DNA from: Neodiprion pinetum
Lineage: Eukaryota > Arthropoda > Insecta > Hymenoptera > Diprionidae
Direction: 5' to 3'
DNA: 64,000 nt
Assembly: GCF_021155775.2 (NCBI RefSeq)
Contig: NC_060233.1
Coordinates: 37,231,077-37,295,076 of the forward strand
In this document: piece after piece, positions 49,101 through 62,913 of the stretch
How the letters are laid out: the number at the start of each line of letters is the position of its first letter
How positions within the stretch are numbered: the first letter of the stretch is position 1
The notes under the pieces: model-generated
Database searches by the model: none
The model's input: only the letters and a program-made list of their open reading frames with translations
Told to the model about the DNA's origin: nothing
Translations under genes and position numbers: made by a program

Positions 49101-52100
49101 GTGTACTGTTAAGATCAAAAGCGATTGCCGGAAGTAATTGGAAGTATGTAATTGGAAATTATCGGAAATTCCGGAAGCTTGCATTGGGAGTTATTTTTAA
49201 TCACGTTGATTCGCAAAAATAAAATGTAAGCGGGGAAATTTTGAATAATAATTACCCAATTGGGGGCTTCCATGACTTACTGCAATATTACACTTTATTC
49301 ATTATCAGATTGAAAAATATTTGTAACGTATCTGATTATAACAAATACTTGTAGAACTAAGAATTTACCGACTGCCTTGATAAAGAGTTCAAAGAATATT
49401 AAAACAATGCTGTTGTCAGTAATCAGCTTTAAATTTTTTCAAACAAAGGGGGTCAATAATGATAAGGAGTGAAAAAATCCCAATTTTCACTTTACGTTAT
49501 TTATGGAAGTCCCCATTAGGTTATACAAACCGAATGTAGATTCAACAAAAGTTCCCGGTTAACAAGATTTCCAATAAAATATCTACGCATATAACATATC
49601 AATAATAATATAACATTGTCGCAAAAGTCAGCGATATAATTGAGCTCTGTACATCGTAACCTCTGATCGCCAGTAAAAAAAAAAGTGTCTGAATGGGGGC
49701 ACACGGGAAGCTTAAACTCGCACACGCATTTACACGTACGCATACTTGCCGTTTAAATATTCAACACTTTTAGAGGAATTTGCGAACGTTGCAGAACGCA
49801 AGAATATTGTGAGGAATTTTTTTCAACAAAACTTTATTTCCCACAGATACTTATCTCAGGGTCTAGACTCAACCGCGGGATTGCCGAGCAAGCATATCCT
49901 CGTTAATTCCGATCGGTCCCATGTGTATAATTATGCACCGAAATTATTTTTACGAACCTGCGTTATAGCCAACTCGAATAATCTCTACATCTCAAATTAA
50001 TTTCCCCGAACTTCAACTGCCAATGTAGTAAACCGTTTTTACATTATACGGTACGATTGAATTTGCAATCTTAAAGTCGAAGAATGTGTAATTTGGAGAA
50101 AAAATACACAAAAGAATAAATAAATACATATAACATGCACGTACACCACTCTTGCAAAATTTAAGATCGTTTGACGTGATCAAGCTCAGCTGCAGCAAAC
50201 AAATTTTACACAGTCCCGTGAAGGATTCTGGCACCCGACGTGCTACTTGGAATTTGAATTTTTTTCTTTTATTTAATGTTACTTTATTTTTCTTTGTAGC
50301 ACATGGATACAGCACAAATAATTACAACTAAGCGTGTACCAAGAATAAAATGTTCGTAGACACCTAACGCGCAGTTATAATTTGTAAGCTACATGGCTCA
50401 TCAATCATAATTTTTTTAAATCAACGTACAGTAAATACGTTCATGCTAGGTCAGTGTACTTATACAGTAATCTTTGCTCTTCATATTCTTTCGGTAATAA
50501 AATTTGACGTCGATAATTCTTTGTTTTTTTTTTTCTTTCACCTGCACCTTAATCGCAGGCAAGTTATTACTTCAGGTATAACATACTTCCGCCAATTATG
50601 CACACAACGATACGTATGAACGACTCCAATCACCGGAAACTGCGGTTTCGTTACCCCAGCTTTTGCATAATTGTAATCAATTCCGCGTGGATTTGCATAG
50701 GCGGAAAATTAGCCATTAGCTTGTTTTGAAACAGTATACATAATAATCCTATACACATATCAGTTGTTTATGACGTGATAATCCATTTAGGACTTAACAG
50801 CACTGGAACAATGATCAATAATTATGAGCCTATCTCGAGTTGTAGAAGCGTAGATCGTTGTCGATAATTAATGAAAGATGATAAACCGATTTGATATACT
50901 AATAGGTAGAAATAAAGATGTTATCTGCTCGTAAGCGAGAATGTGCGAAAAATTTCCCGCTAAATTACGCGGAATTTATACGCGTTGCCGGAAGTGTGAT
51001 AATTCTCAGCTACGGTTTTCTCCACCCGGTAAACAGAGATTAACCGCAATTTGTTGTCCCGCGAATTAAAATAAAAAAAATGTTATCGACGCGGTTTATT
51101 GCTTTTTCTTTTTTTTTTTTAGACCGGTAATAACGTGGATGATAATTAGTATATTCGCGAATTGTTTTTTGTTTCCGGGAGATATTGTAGAATAAAATGC
51201 GTGCTGATTGTCAATTCAAAGATCAGTTCCCAAGATACGATCGCGTTTAATATTTCATACGTTATTCCGTGGGTGAAACAGGATTTAGCATCAGCAGAAT
51301 TACGTTTGCGGAATAGCCAGGCGTATGACAGAGAATTGCGGAAAAATAAAACTGGCATTAAGTAATATGCGCACTGCAGGAATGCGGCACTGCATGCGTA
51401 GAGCAGTTTGATCGAAAACGTGGAAGCGACCTTGGATCGCGGTTTGCGAATTGAAATTGTGCGATTCGAGGAAATCCGCGAGTATCGCAGTAACGGGCAA
51501 CGCTTTCGAACAAGATTGCGCTGTTATTCTTAGAGAAAGTTCCGTTTCCGAATTTAGAGATGTCCGACCTTTTTATAGCATTTACAACGAGCCGTGTATC
51601 AAGGCCGACATGCGAATACCGCATACACAAATTTGTAAGGACGATCGGCTACGTAATTTACATAAAAATGTAAAGATTCTCCGAAATCATTCTGGTATGT
51701 GTCCTTGCCTGGACAATTTTTCAACGGGAGTATAAAAAGTATACCTACAATATTTACATGCAAAATTGATGAAATAAAAACGTAATGAGACAAAGCTTTA
51801 AATATATTGTCGCCAACTAAAGCTAATCCGATTATATGCGACTGTAAAAGTTCCTGCGACGGAGGAGAAAATGTTAAAACACTGAAATTCAATTATAAAC
51901 ACCTCGTTACTACAGATCGTCTGGGTCAAATTGTGATTAAGAATAATGTATTTCTTGTTTAATCAAAAGTTTAATATTGGTAATTTACAAAGAATTCATT
52001 CATTCGGTAATTCAAAAGATTGTAGAATAACGTGATACAATTCTGACGTTCTTGGCAACAAGTTTTTTGCGACTGAAATTCAGTGTCGAAGCGTTTCTTT

Positions 52101-52216
52101 CTGGATCACAGAAGAATCTCGTAAAATCAGACTCAACTCGATCAATTTCGGTTGTCCTGTTTAACTTTTGTTTTCTTATTTTTTGGATTCGACCCGGCTA
52201 TACGTACCATAAATCC
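43181..52216. other. Gene-poor stretch
   Basis: About 9 kb of AT-rich DNA with short chance frames. It includes a G10 run near 45357-45366 and small (AAT)n patches. I see no supported gene or transposon end. Confidence 0.4.
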
Positions 52217-52345
52217 TTAACCCTTTCAATCACGCAATTCAGGTACCTGGGAATGCAAAAAAATTCAGGATTTTGCATGAAATATAATGAAAAAATGCCA
52301 AAAAAAGGTTGCCACTACAGTGGCTTCTGTAACTGAAAGGGTTAA
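52217..52345. mobile_element. piggyBac-like MITE with TTAA duplication
   Basis: The element is flanked on both sides by TTAA. Its ends are CCCTTTCAATCACGC and, inverted, CCCTTTCAGTTACAG, so the first eight terminal bases are identical. TTAA target sites with CCC-type ends are the hallmark of piggyBac transposition. The 121-bp interior has no coding capacity and includes the short palindrome GCCACTACAGTGGC. Confidence 0.75.
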
Positions 52346-55300
52346 AGCGCACTCATGCGATTGAGGATTGTGTACGTATACGTATACAAATACGTGTATG
52401 AGAAGACCGTCGTTTCTGCCTCTGCGATCCTGTGACCGTCTAGACTGTACGATAATAAATAAAAACAAATACTAAGAAATCCGATCGACGGTTGGCCAAA
52501 TGTGCGGCGCAGTATATTTTCTGCGCAAATAGGTATACCTATGAGGGTGTGTAAATATGCGGCGTTGCAGAGGAGGCGTCGATTGGCAAAAGGCAAAAGT
52601 TGAAAGGAAAAAACCAAAAAAACACGAACGCGTTGTGCAGACCTACGCAATTGTAATGGCAAAATCGTTGGCGCCACTTGTACATATTTTTAGCAACACC
52701 TGTCTCAGTTTTCCACCAACGGCTAAATATGTCGTCAAGCCTGTTCGTAAACATCTCGACGCGTTTCATCGTCGACGTCACGGAGCAACGGATAAAAGGA
52801 ACGGGGGAGCCAAAGTGAAAATAGCGTTTTGACGGCCAGTGATGCTCGCGTGACGTCAAGAAGTCACGTAGACACGCCGGATAGGCAGTTCGTGGAATAT
52901 TTAAAACTGTTTTGCACCGCTGTTTTCAATTTTCATTATTTCCATTTCTCATACTCCTCTTCTCCTTCGTATTAATCTTCTTTTTCGTCAATTTCGCTGC
53001 AGTGACGCCATCGCGCGTCATCGATACAACATTAATAATAATAATAATAATATATTATTATTATTTATTATTATTATTTCTCAAGAAGCAGAGACACTTT
53101 AGCGTCGCTCGTCGTCCATACCAGAACACCGCTTTACTCATCTCGAAGGAACGCGAGCGTCTGGCAGCCTCGGTCTTTGTTCGACGTTTGAAAATCGTAC
53201 TCGAAGAATTGTTTTCAGGCTGTTTTCACCCGACAGCTAACATCAACTTCTCCGAAGCCGCATAATTCAACTTTCGGATTATGGGCAACCTTACGAGCTC
53301 AGCTCGCCCACGATCAACCTCCGTGAATCATTTCTCGAAATAAACTTTCCACCTTCCTAAAATAGCATTCGACGATCAACGCTACACGAAACCCGTGACT
53401 TCTTATGTGCTAATCTAGTTCCGAGTCTTGCTCAGTGGGTCACGTGTACATGCGACGTATTATGTACACGTGCGTACGTGTGTGTGCTTCGCAGAGTTCT
53501 TCCGCAAGATTGTAACCGTGGTATAATATCGAGCTATTTATAGCCGTTGAATGTAAGAAGAGTAAAATAAAAATCTTGATTAATGCGTGTCACACATACA
53601 GCAAGTACAATACTTACCAGTTTTTGTCGGCTTGCGCCTGGTACAGTAACTCGATAAAATTTTTGCAAAATTCTCAAGGTCTTCGATCCTTGTTGGAACA
53701 GCTTTTTGTACACCAGATACAGCGACGAGTAGTATTTGGGAATGCCCAGAAGCAATCAACCTCGGGTGAAATAATCCAACAGGAACTTTCTGCTACGTTC
53801 GTTCGTTCGTTCGTTTAGCAAAATATCGCACAGCGAAAGTGTTTCACGACACACCAAATACGGTGCGACCATTATACGCGTGTAACACTTGCAGCGAGGT
53901 GAACAACTTCTCGGAGCTTTGTGCCCCGTTAGTTACTCGAAACTCGAGAGTTTCGTTACTTTTACCGCGATACGCGATGGTATCAAAACAATTTTGCGCT
54001 ATTCCGCGAATTGTTCTTCTTACTAATAAATCGATTCCGTCGTTGATTAATATCTTTGAAAAATACCGAGCAAGCGATTGTTCGCGAAATTGAACGTCGA
54101 TGGAATCGTGGAAAAGTTCGTCTTACATTGCTTCGGAATTTTGAAAAGCCCGGCGCGTCACTTCTGAAGTTAGAAAACCGTTATTTGGAACGAACCGAAA
54201 ATACGGACGTGAAGTTTGCGGAACGAATTCCGCATTTAAGAATGGAACGTCGAAAGAATAACGTCGAAAAATACGTTGGCGTTTATTCGGAAGTTTGATC
54301 GATCATTCGGTAATCAAGTTTCGTTGTCCCCGTTATTTGCGTTCTTCGCTGATTGTGTCATGCCTGCCTTTCATTCCCTTCCGCTGAATTCCGAGACAAT
54401 TCATTCTCGCTAACGTGCAACTAGTTGGGCAAATTGTGCAATTTTCCAGAACACGCAACGCGCTCACGAATGCTTCCTGCATTATACGCGCACATTGTCC
54501 ATATGCAAAGGTATGCGTAGGTAGGTACGTACATAAATACACGCCTGTCCGTATTGTTTGTATACCTGAGCGAGCGAAGAGCGCGGAAATGTCAGCTCCG
54601 GTTCAGATCGGATGTCAGACTGAACTGAAATTCCGTTCCGCCGAGATCAAAACCGACGGATTTTCACACGGGTTGTTCGCAGCTCTGTTTCTCGCTTATT
54701 TACGTTATCTGTACCCCGCACGGTTGGAGTATTGAAATTCAAAGAACTCGGCAAGGGATCCTCTTCACGATCTTAATGGGGTATTCGATCTCCTACACCG
54801 AAACCCTGATTTATACTTTCTTCAAGAAGAAATATCTTTTCCCGGTCAAAGAAAAAAGGCACTTATTGACTCTGCGCCGCAGATGTTCCACGGGTCGCTT
54901 TATCTCCTCAGGAATGCGACATCTTGGAGTATTTCTGCCGAAGTTGGCGCGATAAGCGGATTAAAGTGTTACCTTCGGAACGAGTGCGAAGCATCTTGAC
55001 AAAATTCATGAAAAATTATCAGATCTTGGTATCACAACAACGCAAGACAACGGGACACGAGAATTGGAACAAACTAGAACTACCCTGGCGCCGAGTAGGC
55101 GCCGTATCTACGTTATTTGGTTTAACGGTTACGAGACTGTGACATCGTTTCAGGAAATGACGATAAGTCATAATTGAATTCCGACAAATATGTCCAGAAC
55201 CATTTCGCGGTAAAGGTTGCACATCCAGTCGGGGTTGGATATAAGTTGAAAATTTTCTGCATTAGTCACTCCGATTGTACACACGGTATACGAACCGTAG

Positions 55301-58300
55301 GAACGTGACGTACGCAAAACGTGTGTGAGATACCTGCGGGTATGGTATTGGTACGTATACCGTAACCCGAATGTGATCATCGACGTCGAGAGATTAGTCA
55401 TTGTTGCGGTGCACAGAAAGCACCCGCAGGCCGTGTTAAAGACGATAATAATATACTCGGGATTTTCAGCCGGCTTAGTTATATTCTGTATTATTATGTA
55501 GTGGTAAAACATAACCGATAAGACCGTGACGTGTGTTGCGGATAAAAACCGAGCACTCCGCGGTGCCGCGCATTTGCCATATCCGTGTCGAGTGTTACTA
55601 CTGCAGCTACGTGTTACACGCAATTACGGTCATCGATGACGATGGTGTTTGAAGATGGGGAAGGAACTTTGAAGGAAAGAACGATAGTCGAACGAACGAT
55701 AAACGCGGGCTTTGCACCGTGCGTTGAGTGACGATTAAATACCTAATAAATCTCGTTAAACTTTCGTTCTTAACAGTCTCTAATTTCATTCGCGAGGTTA
55801 AAAATTCACGCGTCCTCTTATGGTATGAATTAAAGAATCCCTGTACTGATTTGTAAAACTTACACCCCGTTTCAGTGAAAATTTAACCAACAACTGTCCG
55901 TCGACTGGAACTTTTTATATTCGTACCCGCGAGCTATAATCAGAAACTCTTGAGAGGATACAGTAAACGACTTTAGGACTTTTGCAGTTGTGTATGCCGT
56001 AGTGCGGACTTAAACGAGTATAAGAAGTATACAATTCGAGCCTGATTTATATTTAGTAAGGCATGTTAAATTATAAATACAGGACATTTTCTACGTACTT
56101 CTTTATTTTACGGTTTTAATGTCGTGGATGTGCGAGTTAAACAACCACAAAATGATCGATTTATCGATCGAGTTGTCGTTCACCGACTTTCGCTTTAAAT
56201 TGAAACAGGGTTTTACTCAATTTTTATAAAACCTTGTACAAAGGTATGGAATATACTTCCACAGTTATACAGTATAAGCTAATGTTGAGTCGCTTTTTTA
56301 CAGTTTTTTTTTTAAAGCCAATGTTCCGTTTATTGTAGTTTAAAGAATTCTGCTTTTAAACGATTCGCGTCAGCCAGACGCGTCATAAGATTGGCAAACA
56401 CGACTCGAAAAGGACACGATGTAATTTCACTGCGATATCCTGAACGGTTCTTGAAACGGAAGTTGCGGAGGTACGAGAATAGTATTTCTGGAATATGATG
56501 TTCGAAGATAAAATTGTAAATTAGTCACTGGTACACTTTAGCGATTCAAACCTCACGTACTACCAGTAGCTATATACGTATGTATTGTATATCCAGATGT
56601 TTCTCTTCCTCAATTTCACCCCCTTTTTCGTACCCTTTTCAGGGATGTAACAACTTAGTACAGTCGGAATGTCAGGTTTTTTTAGGATTACAGGTAGATC
56701 ACTGCTGTGAGAATGTGATGCGTCCGAGGGAGACGATGATGGTTATTTTCAAGCTGAGGAAAAGGTAATTGTATTCTGTTATTCCAAACAGGAGCCCCTC
56801 CCTGCCGACAAAGCGATAGAGATTATCGCGTTATTCTCAGTAAAGGGGACAAAAAGGACGAGGATAGCGGACCGCTGGTCAGGTCTCGTAAATGTAACGA
56901 GGAGTATCACGATTCCCTGTAGGCCTGCCTTGGGCCCCGCAACGCTGAACTCTTCTTCGAGGAACTTATCGGACAGAGGTATCACGATGATGGAGGTAGG
57001 CACGATACACGGGCCCAACCCTACGCCACGTCAGTTTTTAACATGCATATACATGATGAGCACTTATCCGTCCTGCAGCTCTGGGTATTCATACCTCGGC
57101 GGCTTCCTCGTCACATTCTTATTTTATTTTAAGGAAATCGATGATTAAATCGTTTCTTAAAATACAAACGATTCCCTTTAAAAACCCTCTCGCTTTTAGA
57201 ATGTACCACATACTGCAGTATAATTATATTTCGATATTATACACGGAAACATACATTTTCAGAAGCGGAACTTCTTACACGGTGTAATATGCATGTTACA
57301 ATAAACAAGTACGCCAGCTCATTTCTTTTTCTCGTTATTACGATATTGCTGTAATTGATTTGAATATTTTTAATATTTTTATTTATATATATACCTATAT
57401 ATTTAATCGAATCTCGGAAGTTTCTTCGTTACAATACCGATATTAATCACGCAGTGTTTGTTCATTTTCCCTATTTCTCGAAGCGTGACTCAGTCTAGTA
57501 CTGTCAAGTCGCCTTGGAGCGTTCGAAGGCTATGTTTAAAATACCAGCCTATAACCGACGTATCGAGCCCGGAGGAATGCTAAAATTGATCCACGTAGGT
57601 ATTCCTAGAACGGTGTATAACATGCAGCGCGCGAGACTGCGTCGCGTCTTAGGCCGTCTCACCACCCTCTGCATGCTCAGGATTTTCGAGGCTTCGATTT
57701 CGGCTCCAAGACTCATCGTCGGGCGACGAGGGTCGGAGGGTGCACTCCGAGAACCCGATGCATCTTCGAGGCGGGAAGTAGTATAACTGGTTGCAGCATG
57801 CGTTTGCACCCCGCGGGCTTTCCGGGAATAAATAACGATTCTGATGCGGGAACGTGTTATTACAAATGATAAATGCCAAAGCCCCGTCCTCCTCGCCTGA
57901 GCGATAATGTTCTTCGGCGAAACCACGATGACCTCTGAGAGGAGGGCAGACGTTTGACAGATTTTATATTCGACGTACGTTACGATGATTAACAACGTAT
58001 TCGTGCGGCATCGGTGTAATGTAGTCGAGATTGATTTCTCGGATACATTGTACACGATGTGAGTATGAGGCACGAGTTATACGTTACATATATGAGTTCG
58101 TGGTAGCTGCTGAATGCGAGTTAGTTTCTCACTGTCGCACGAGCGTTGGTTGGGTTGGAAAATTAAAGGAATACATTACGATTGGAATTTAGGTAAAGTG
58201 TTACCGAGAAGATATCCGACCGGAAGGTGGCAAATTGTTTACGAGGAAAATTTGCCGCGTAAACAAGGAGGAATGTTCGCGGAGAATAAAAGTAATCGTG

Positions 58301-58780
58301 TACAACTGTCCGCTTTCAACGTGTCTTCGTAACGAAAAACAACCTTTACGTAAGCCACGTTTCATGGAAAGTACAGGATTGTGGTGAAAATTACTCGTTT
58401 CTCTTTTCCATACAGTTGGTATATCTTATTACGTATATCGACGTTTTATAAACAAAGTCACAATGCTTGGACGGACTAGTTTCGTAACTTATATCCCTAT
58501 AAATATACATACACCATGTATATAATATACAAACACACATACTCACGGGTAATGTAAAGTAATTTCGTATTTTCACGTGCTGCATCGGTATTTTTTTCTA
58601 AAATGTCGCATTATATCCGACGATAAACGCGTGATGTGATAAGATGTAAAGCGCAAAATAAGATATTTAACGCAGGGACTGATTTACTTTAGAGAGAAAA
58701 AGAATCGTGGCAGCACTTTGCAGATAATTATGCAGGTAACTGACGTGCGTCAGTTTAATTGGAGTTGGACGTTCGATTCC
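52346..58780. other. Intergenic stretch left of IFT56
   Basis: AT-rich DNA with an (AAT)n/(ATT)n inverted patch at about 53030-53080. A minus-strand frame at 56779-57018 is hydrophobic and somewhat GC3-rich, but lacks splice signals and similarity. The 3' UTR of IFT56 should occupy the right end: ATTAAA on the minus strand at 58759-58754 is a possible polyadenylation signal just after the stop. Confidence 0.4.
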
Positions 58781-61700
58781 TTAGAAGTTTATCCTGTTGT
58801 CTTTACCCCACTTTCGCATAACTCGCGATATCTGTTCTACCTGTGAGTTATTCGTGTTTCTTAGCAGCTGAATTACGTCCGGCAACAGTTCTCTGCACAC
58901 GAGAATAAATAACTGTTATAGACACGCATATTCATACGATGCCGTTGTTTGAATCAGAGTCATTGTAATCTGTCACTTTGTAGATTAGATCATTTGTACA
59001 ACGTTTTATACGCTAATTCGTCCTTCCACATAAAAAATACTACGATACATCAAATTTTCTCTTTCACACTTGAATCTCTTGATCACACACTGGCTATGAT
59101 TAGTAAATTGTAAAACTATACAGAATCATTGGGAAATGCAATTCTGTCATCTTGAATTTTTGACAATGATCTTGAAAAAAATCAGCGATGTAAAATCGAT
59201 TTAGGTGAAACTTTTTTTCGTACTAAGTGAAGCTTTCGAAGTACAGGAAAACAATGTTAGAGATTAAGGATTACCGCGTCAAGGATAATATTTCCGTCAA
59301 ATTATGAATTCTTGGTAACATTTTGAGTGTTATTGTTTCCGATTATTGCTAAATTCTAGATTGCAAACAAGATTCTCGGAATTTTTCTAGATAGTGACGA
59401 ACCTAATAACGATTTCTCAAGAACACAATTCTTCAATTACCACAATTCTTCCTCCTTTGCCTTCTTCCTATGACTGATTATTTTTCTTCTTAATGTACTT
59501 ACTTTGGCTGTTTTCCTGCCACAATGTACTGAAAGGTCCCGCAGCATGCTCCTCTTTTGCCTTCCCAGTGCTCAGGGCTTGGATCCATTCTCTCCAGCAT
59601 ATCGAATGCTTTAGCTGCATGCCAAAACTCCCCCACTTTGTAGCAGGTATTTGCAATTAATAGCAAAAGGTTGAAAGATTCATTCGATGTTTCCATTTTT
59701 AGGTAGAGCTCCCAGGCTAACTGAGCTTTTTTGTTCATTATGTCTGAATATACATAACATGATGTTATTGTTCAATATTATTGACGGAGAGTTTAGTTTC
59801 GAAATTGAGGCGATGTGATTAGCCTTGATTATACGGATACAGAGCAGTACAATGATTTTCTGGGTAGTTAATTAAAGTGATAATGATTTCCCGAAACCAG
59901 TCATTAATAGAAGAATTTCATTAGCAAAGGCTTCGTATGTCACAAATATATATATTGTGTGACAGCAAATATAAGGCTGGATTTTACAGAGAGCAAAATG
60001 CGGCCGCGGTATTTTGCTACCTAGTTCTAGACCAATAGGAATGCCAATGATGGGCCCTGAGCAAGCTAAGACCGTATCATCTATTTTATTGGCATTCCTA
60101 TTGGTTTAGAACTAGGCAGCAAAATATTGCGGCATCATTTTGCTGCCCGTGAAAATTCCATGAAAATATAGACTAACAGTTTCTTCAGAGATAGCTTTAC
60201 CGTTCCTTCTAGTTGTGTACACTTATCTGCCGTAAATATAGTTCGACATGAATGTTTTCGAAGATGGCGTTAATGATCATGCCTTGGTATTTAAAGGTGA
60301 CAAAACACATCTGAAGAAGATACAACATTTGTTTCAAAGAAAGGAATACTTACAACAGTAGGAAAGTAAGCTGATGTAGACGTAGTCATTCTTGTATCTC
60401 TCGTTCCGAATCATGAGAAAGGCATCTTCAGCCTCCTTGAAATACCCAGCAGCTGTTTTAGCTTGGCCATAGTTGAAATTGAATACATCTTCATTGAAGT
60501 AGTAGCTCTTTATCGAGTGCAGATATACCAAAACTTCTTCGAATTGCCTGAACAGAAAGAAACACGAAGCCATGCACTGACGACCTGGAATTGTGTCACA
60601 TTCTGACACTGATGATCCGACTAGTTGAAAATACTGCTGGGCTGTCTTTATGTTCTCCCTCTAAAAATATTTCACCCTCAGTTTGACGGTAAATTGAAGG
60701 TGAAGAAAACTAAAAATAAATCAAGAAAGTAAAAAACTCACAACCAGCGAAGAAATAAAAATGCAATCGTTAAATAAATAAATAGCACATTTATACGTAA
60801 CAAATAAAAAATGATATTTTCTAAATATCTTATCGACAGGTTAGATAACGTGCCGAAACTTACAGAGCCTGTTTCTTGACCAATGGCAGCATTGACTACT
60901 CCCTTTAGTATATATTCCTGGGGAACGGCTGGTTCAAGGTCTTTAATGAGTTCAAAAGCTTCTCTCACTTCGTTTTGTTTCAAGTAATAAATGACGAGAT
61001 TTAATCTAGCTTCTGGTATCACATCTACCAAGCTAGGTAATACTTGAAGAGCACCTTCGCCACCTCTGAATACCTGAAACGATGCAGAAATGAGATAATT
61101 AAGAAGTAGAATTTTTGAAAATTTTACTCTTTCACTTTCATTAAATACGTACTACTATATTATGCCGTATTAGATCATGCCCAAAGCTGAACGAGCTTGA
61201 TGTTTGTTCCATAAGTTGTTTCATCTCCGCCTGAGCAGCACTGCCATTGTACAATCTGAAATGATTGCAAGCTTTCAGGTTGATGGCAATTGCGCTGTCT
61301 GGATGCTTTTGCAAATAAACTTGAAGAACTTCTTGAGCAACGTCGTAATAGTCCAGCTTGTAGTAGCACAGAGCTACATAGACGTTTAAAGCTAAGTAGT
61401 CCCTAATGAAAACATCAGTAAAAACACATTAGTCATTTCATTTTGCAAAGCTATTGATTTTTGAGATTTGCATGGAAATCAAAGGTTCAAATGCGGGACG
61501 TAAGGATAGTGGGAATATGGATAGGATACCTGGTATTCTTTAGGAGTTCAGCTATCAAGTATACTTCGGAATCTTTGCCACTTATCGAGGATTTGTTTTT
61601 TAAATTAATTGGTTTGCTAGAATAAATAAGTGACTCGTTTCTATTAACCTAATTTTAAAAGCACTCTGGCGATGCTTGATTAGTGAAGTGCGCTTCTTTG

Positions 61701-62459
61701 CTAATTGTAAGCTTCAGTTTTTAATTGTGTGATGTGAATATTTTCGTTATTTGAAAACGAACCTGTTTTCCAGTAATATTTTCTTGTATATATCAATAGC
61801 CTCCTGATAGTGAGCCCTGAGATAATGGATAGAAGCGAGACACAGTTGATCCTCAATAACATCCTCCAGCATTTGGTGGTATTCCATGAGTTTTTTCTCG
61901 TCACCCATTTTGTGAGACAGATGAAAAAGAATCCTGATTTTCAAACGGCTGTCAGGAGATTCTTCTACAACGTTTAACGCTTCCGGGTACATACCAAGGT
62001 AAAAATAACAACATGCCAAATTTGTAGCGAGATCTACAGAAGTATTCCCTTTCTTTTTCATGTTTTCATATACTTTTGCAGCTCTTTTATAATCACCGAG
62101 GTGAAAGGCACAGTAACCAATCCATAAATCTGTGTTTATTGAATTTTGATCATTTCCATTATACTCCAACAACGTCAACGCTCCTGTATAGTCTCGCTTT
62201 TCAAGGAAATCCTCCAACTTAGGGATTTCCTTTCTCGAGGTGCTTTTCTTGGTGCCATCCGTAACCACAGGCTTGGCTCTAGATAGTATCTATGAATAAA
62301 TTTTCATTTTCATGATTTACCATTTATCAAAATTATGCATTGCCTAACCCAGTAGCTGAGCGGTATGTAATGATTTTCCATTTTATACACAAGCGTCGAA
62401 AACATGCAACAGACTTATAATATTTATTAAGATTGTTACTGAATATTTGACATTACCAT
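58781..62459 (-). CDS. IFT56: Intraflagellar transport protein 56 (TTC26/DYF-13)
   Basis: Seven coding exons join in frame to 549 aa (human TTC26 has 554). They are 62459-62457 (ATG only), 62289-61763, 61402-61153, 61073-60864, 60660-60354, 59743-59503 and 58892-58781. All introns have GT and AG ends, and each phase matches. The protein starts MILSRAKP and contains DLWIGYCAFHLGDYKRA, DQLCLASIHYLRAHYQEA, LVDVIPEARLNLVIYYLKQ, SECDTIPGRQCMASCFF and QLAWELYLKMET, all in the family's order. These segments form its TPR helices. The short last exon encodes LLRNTNNSQVEQISRVMRKW and ends NRINF. IFT56 is an IFT-B subunit needed for ciliary assembly and transport of motility cargo; in insects it should act in sensory neurons and sperm. 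Exon 1 is the least certain part: an alternative ATG at 62538, spliced at a GTAGTG donor after GAG, would also join in frame and add 11 residues. Confidence 0.95.
59978..60160. mobile_element. Foldback element in IFT56 intron 5
   Basis: Two arms of about 71-73 bp (59978-60048 and 60088-60160) are inverted copies that differ at roughly ten positions and enclose a 39-nt loop. The arms contain TAGTTCTARACCAATAGGAA and GCAAAATG near the outer side, and an inner TATTTTGCT repeat. The element lies wholly inside the 609-bp intron between exons 5 and 6. It is most likely a foldback MITE; a transcribed long hairpin is possible. No target duplication is clear. Confidence 0.75.
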
Positions 62460-62913
62460 ATTTGCTAATCGGGGAATATCGTTGAATATAATATGCTCAC
62501 TACCTCGTAAAATGTTTCACCGTAAACTATCGCTGCCATATATAAACAAATCATCTACAAACGTCATAAGCTAATCGATGATCAGATTTGAAGCCTTGTC
62601 ATTGAAATTAACTTCGGCCCCACTTGAGCTCTACTAGCGCTATCTGGCGCTTAACGTACCAACTTTCCCGCCGATACTTGTCAGGATGTTTTTTTTTTTT
62701 TTATTATTCTAATTAGCGATTAATGCTAACTTAATGCGGATACATTCTATAAAAACGAAGTTGAAATGATTTCTCCTATATTTATCTTTCCGAGAGGTTG
62801 CGGGATTCAGTAATCGTGTGGATTACACAGTCGTAAGCTTGACTACTTTTCTTTGGGCGAATGTCCGGCAAGTTCCCATTTCAGTTTTTCAGGTCTTTCG
62901 CTTCCGGTTAACC
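62460..62913. promoter_or_regulatory. Bidirectional promoter between IFT56 and RpL14
   Basis: The two start codons point away from each other and are 454 bp apart. The interval holds an exact E2F-type site TTTCCCGCC (62664-62672), a T14 tract (62689-62702) and a pyrimidine-rich leader before the RpL14 ATG. That leader includes GGTCTTTCGCTTCCGG, compatible with the TOP/TCT initiation typical of ribosomal protein genes. The transcription start sites are inferred. Confidence 0.6.

Noticed and set aside
56779..57018. Hydrophobic 79-codon minus-strand frame resembling a membrane-protein exon
   Set aside because: There is no ATG, no convincing splice acceptor or donor, and no family resemblance; kept only as a remark.
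62294..62326. ATG at 62326 with GT donor as IFT56 exon 1
   Set aside because: It would leave an intron of only about 30 nt, too short to splice.
62514..62540. ATG at 62538 (MAAIVYGETFYE) as IFT56 exon 1
   Set aside because: It joins in frame, but the conserved family start MILSRAKP is recreated exactly by the ATG at 62459; not fully excluded.
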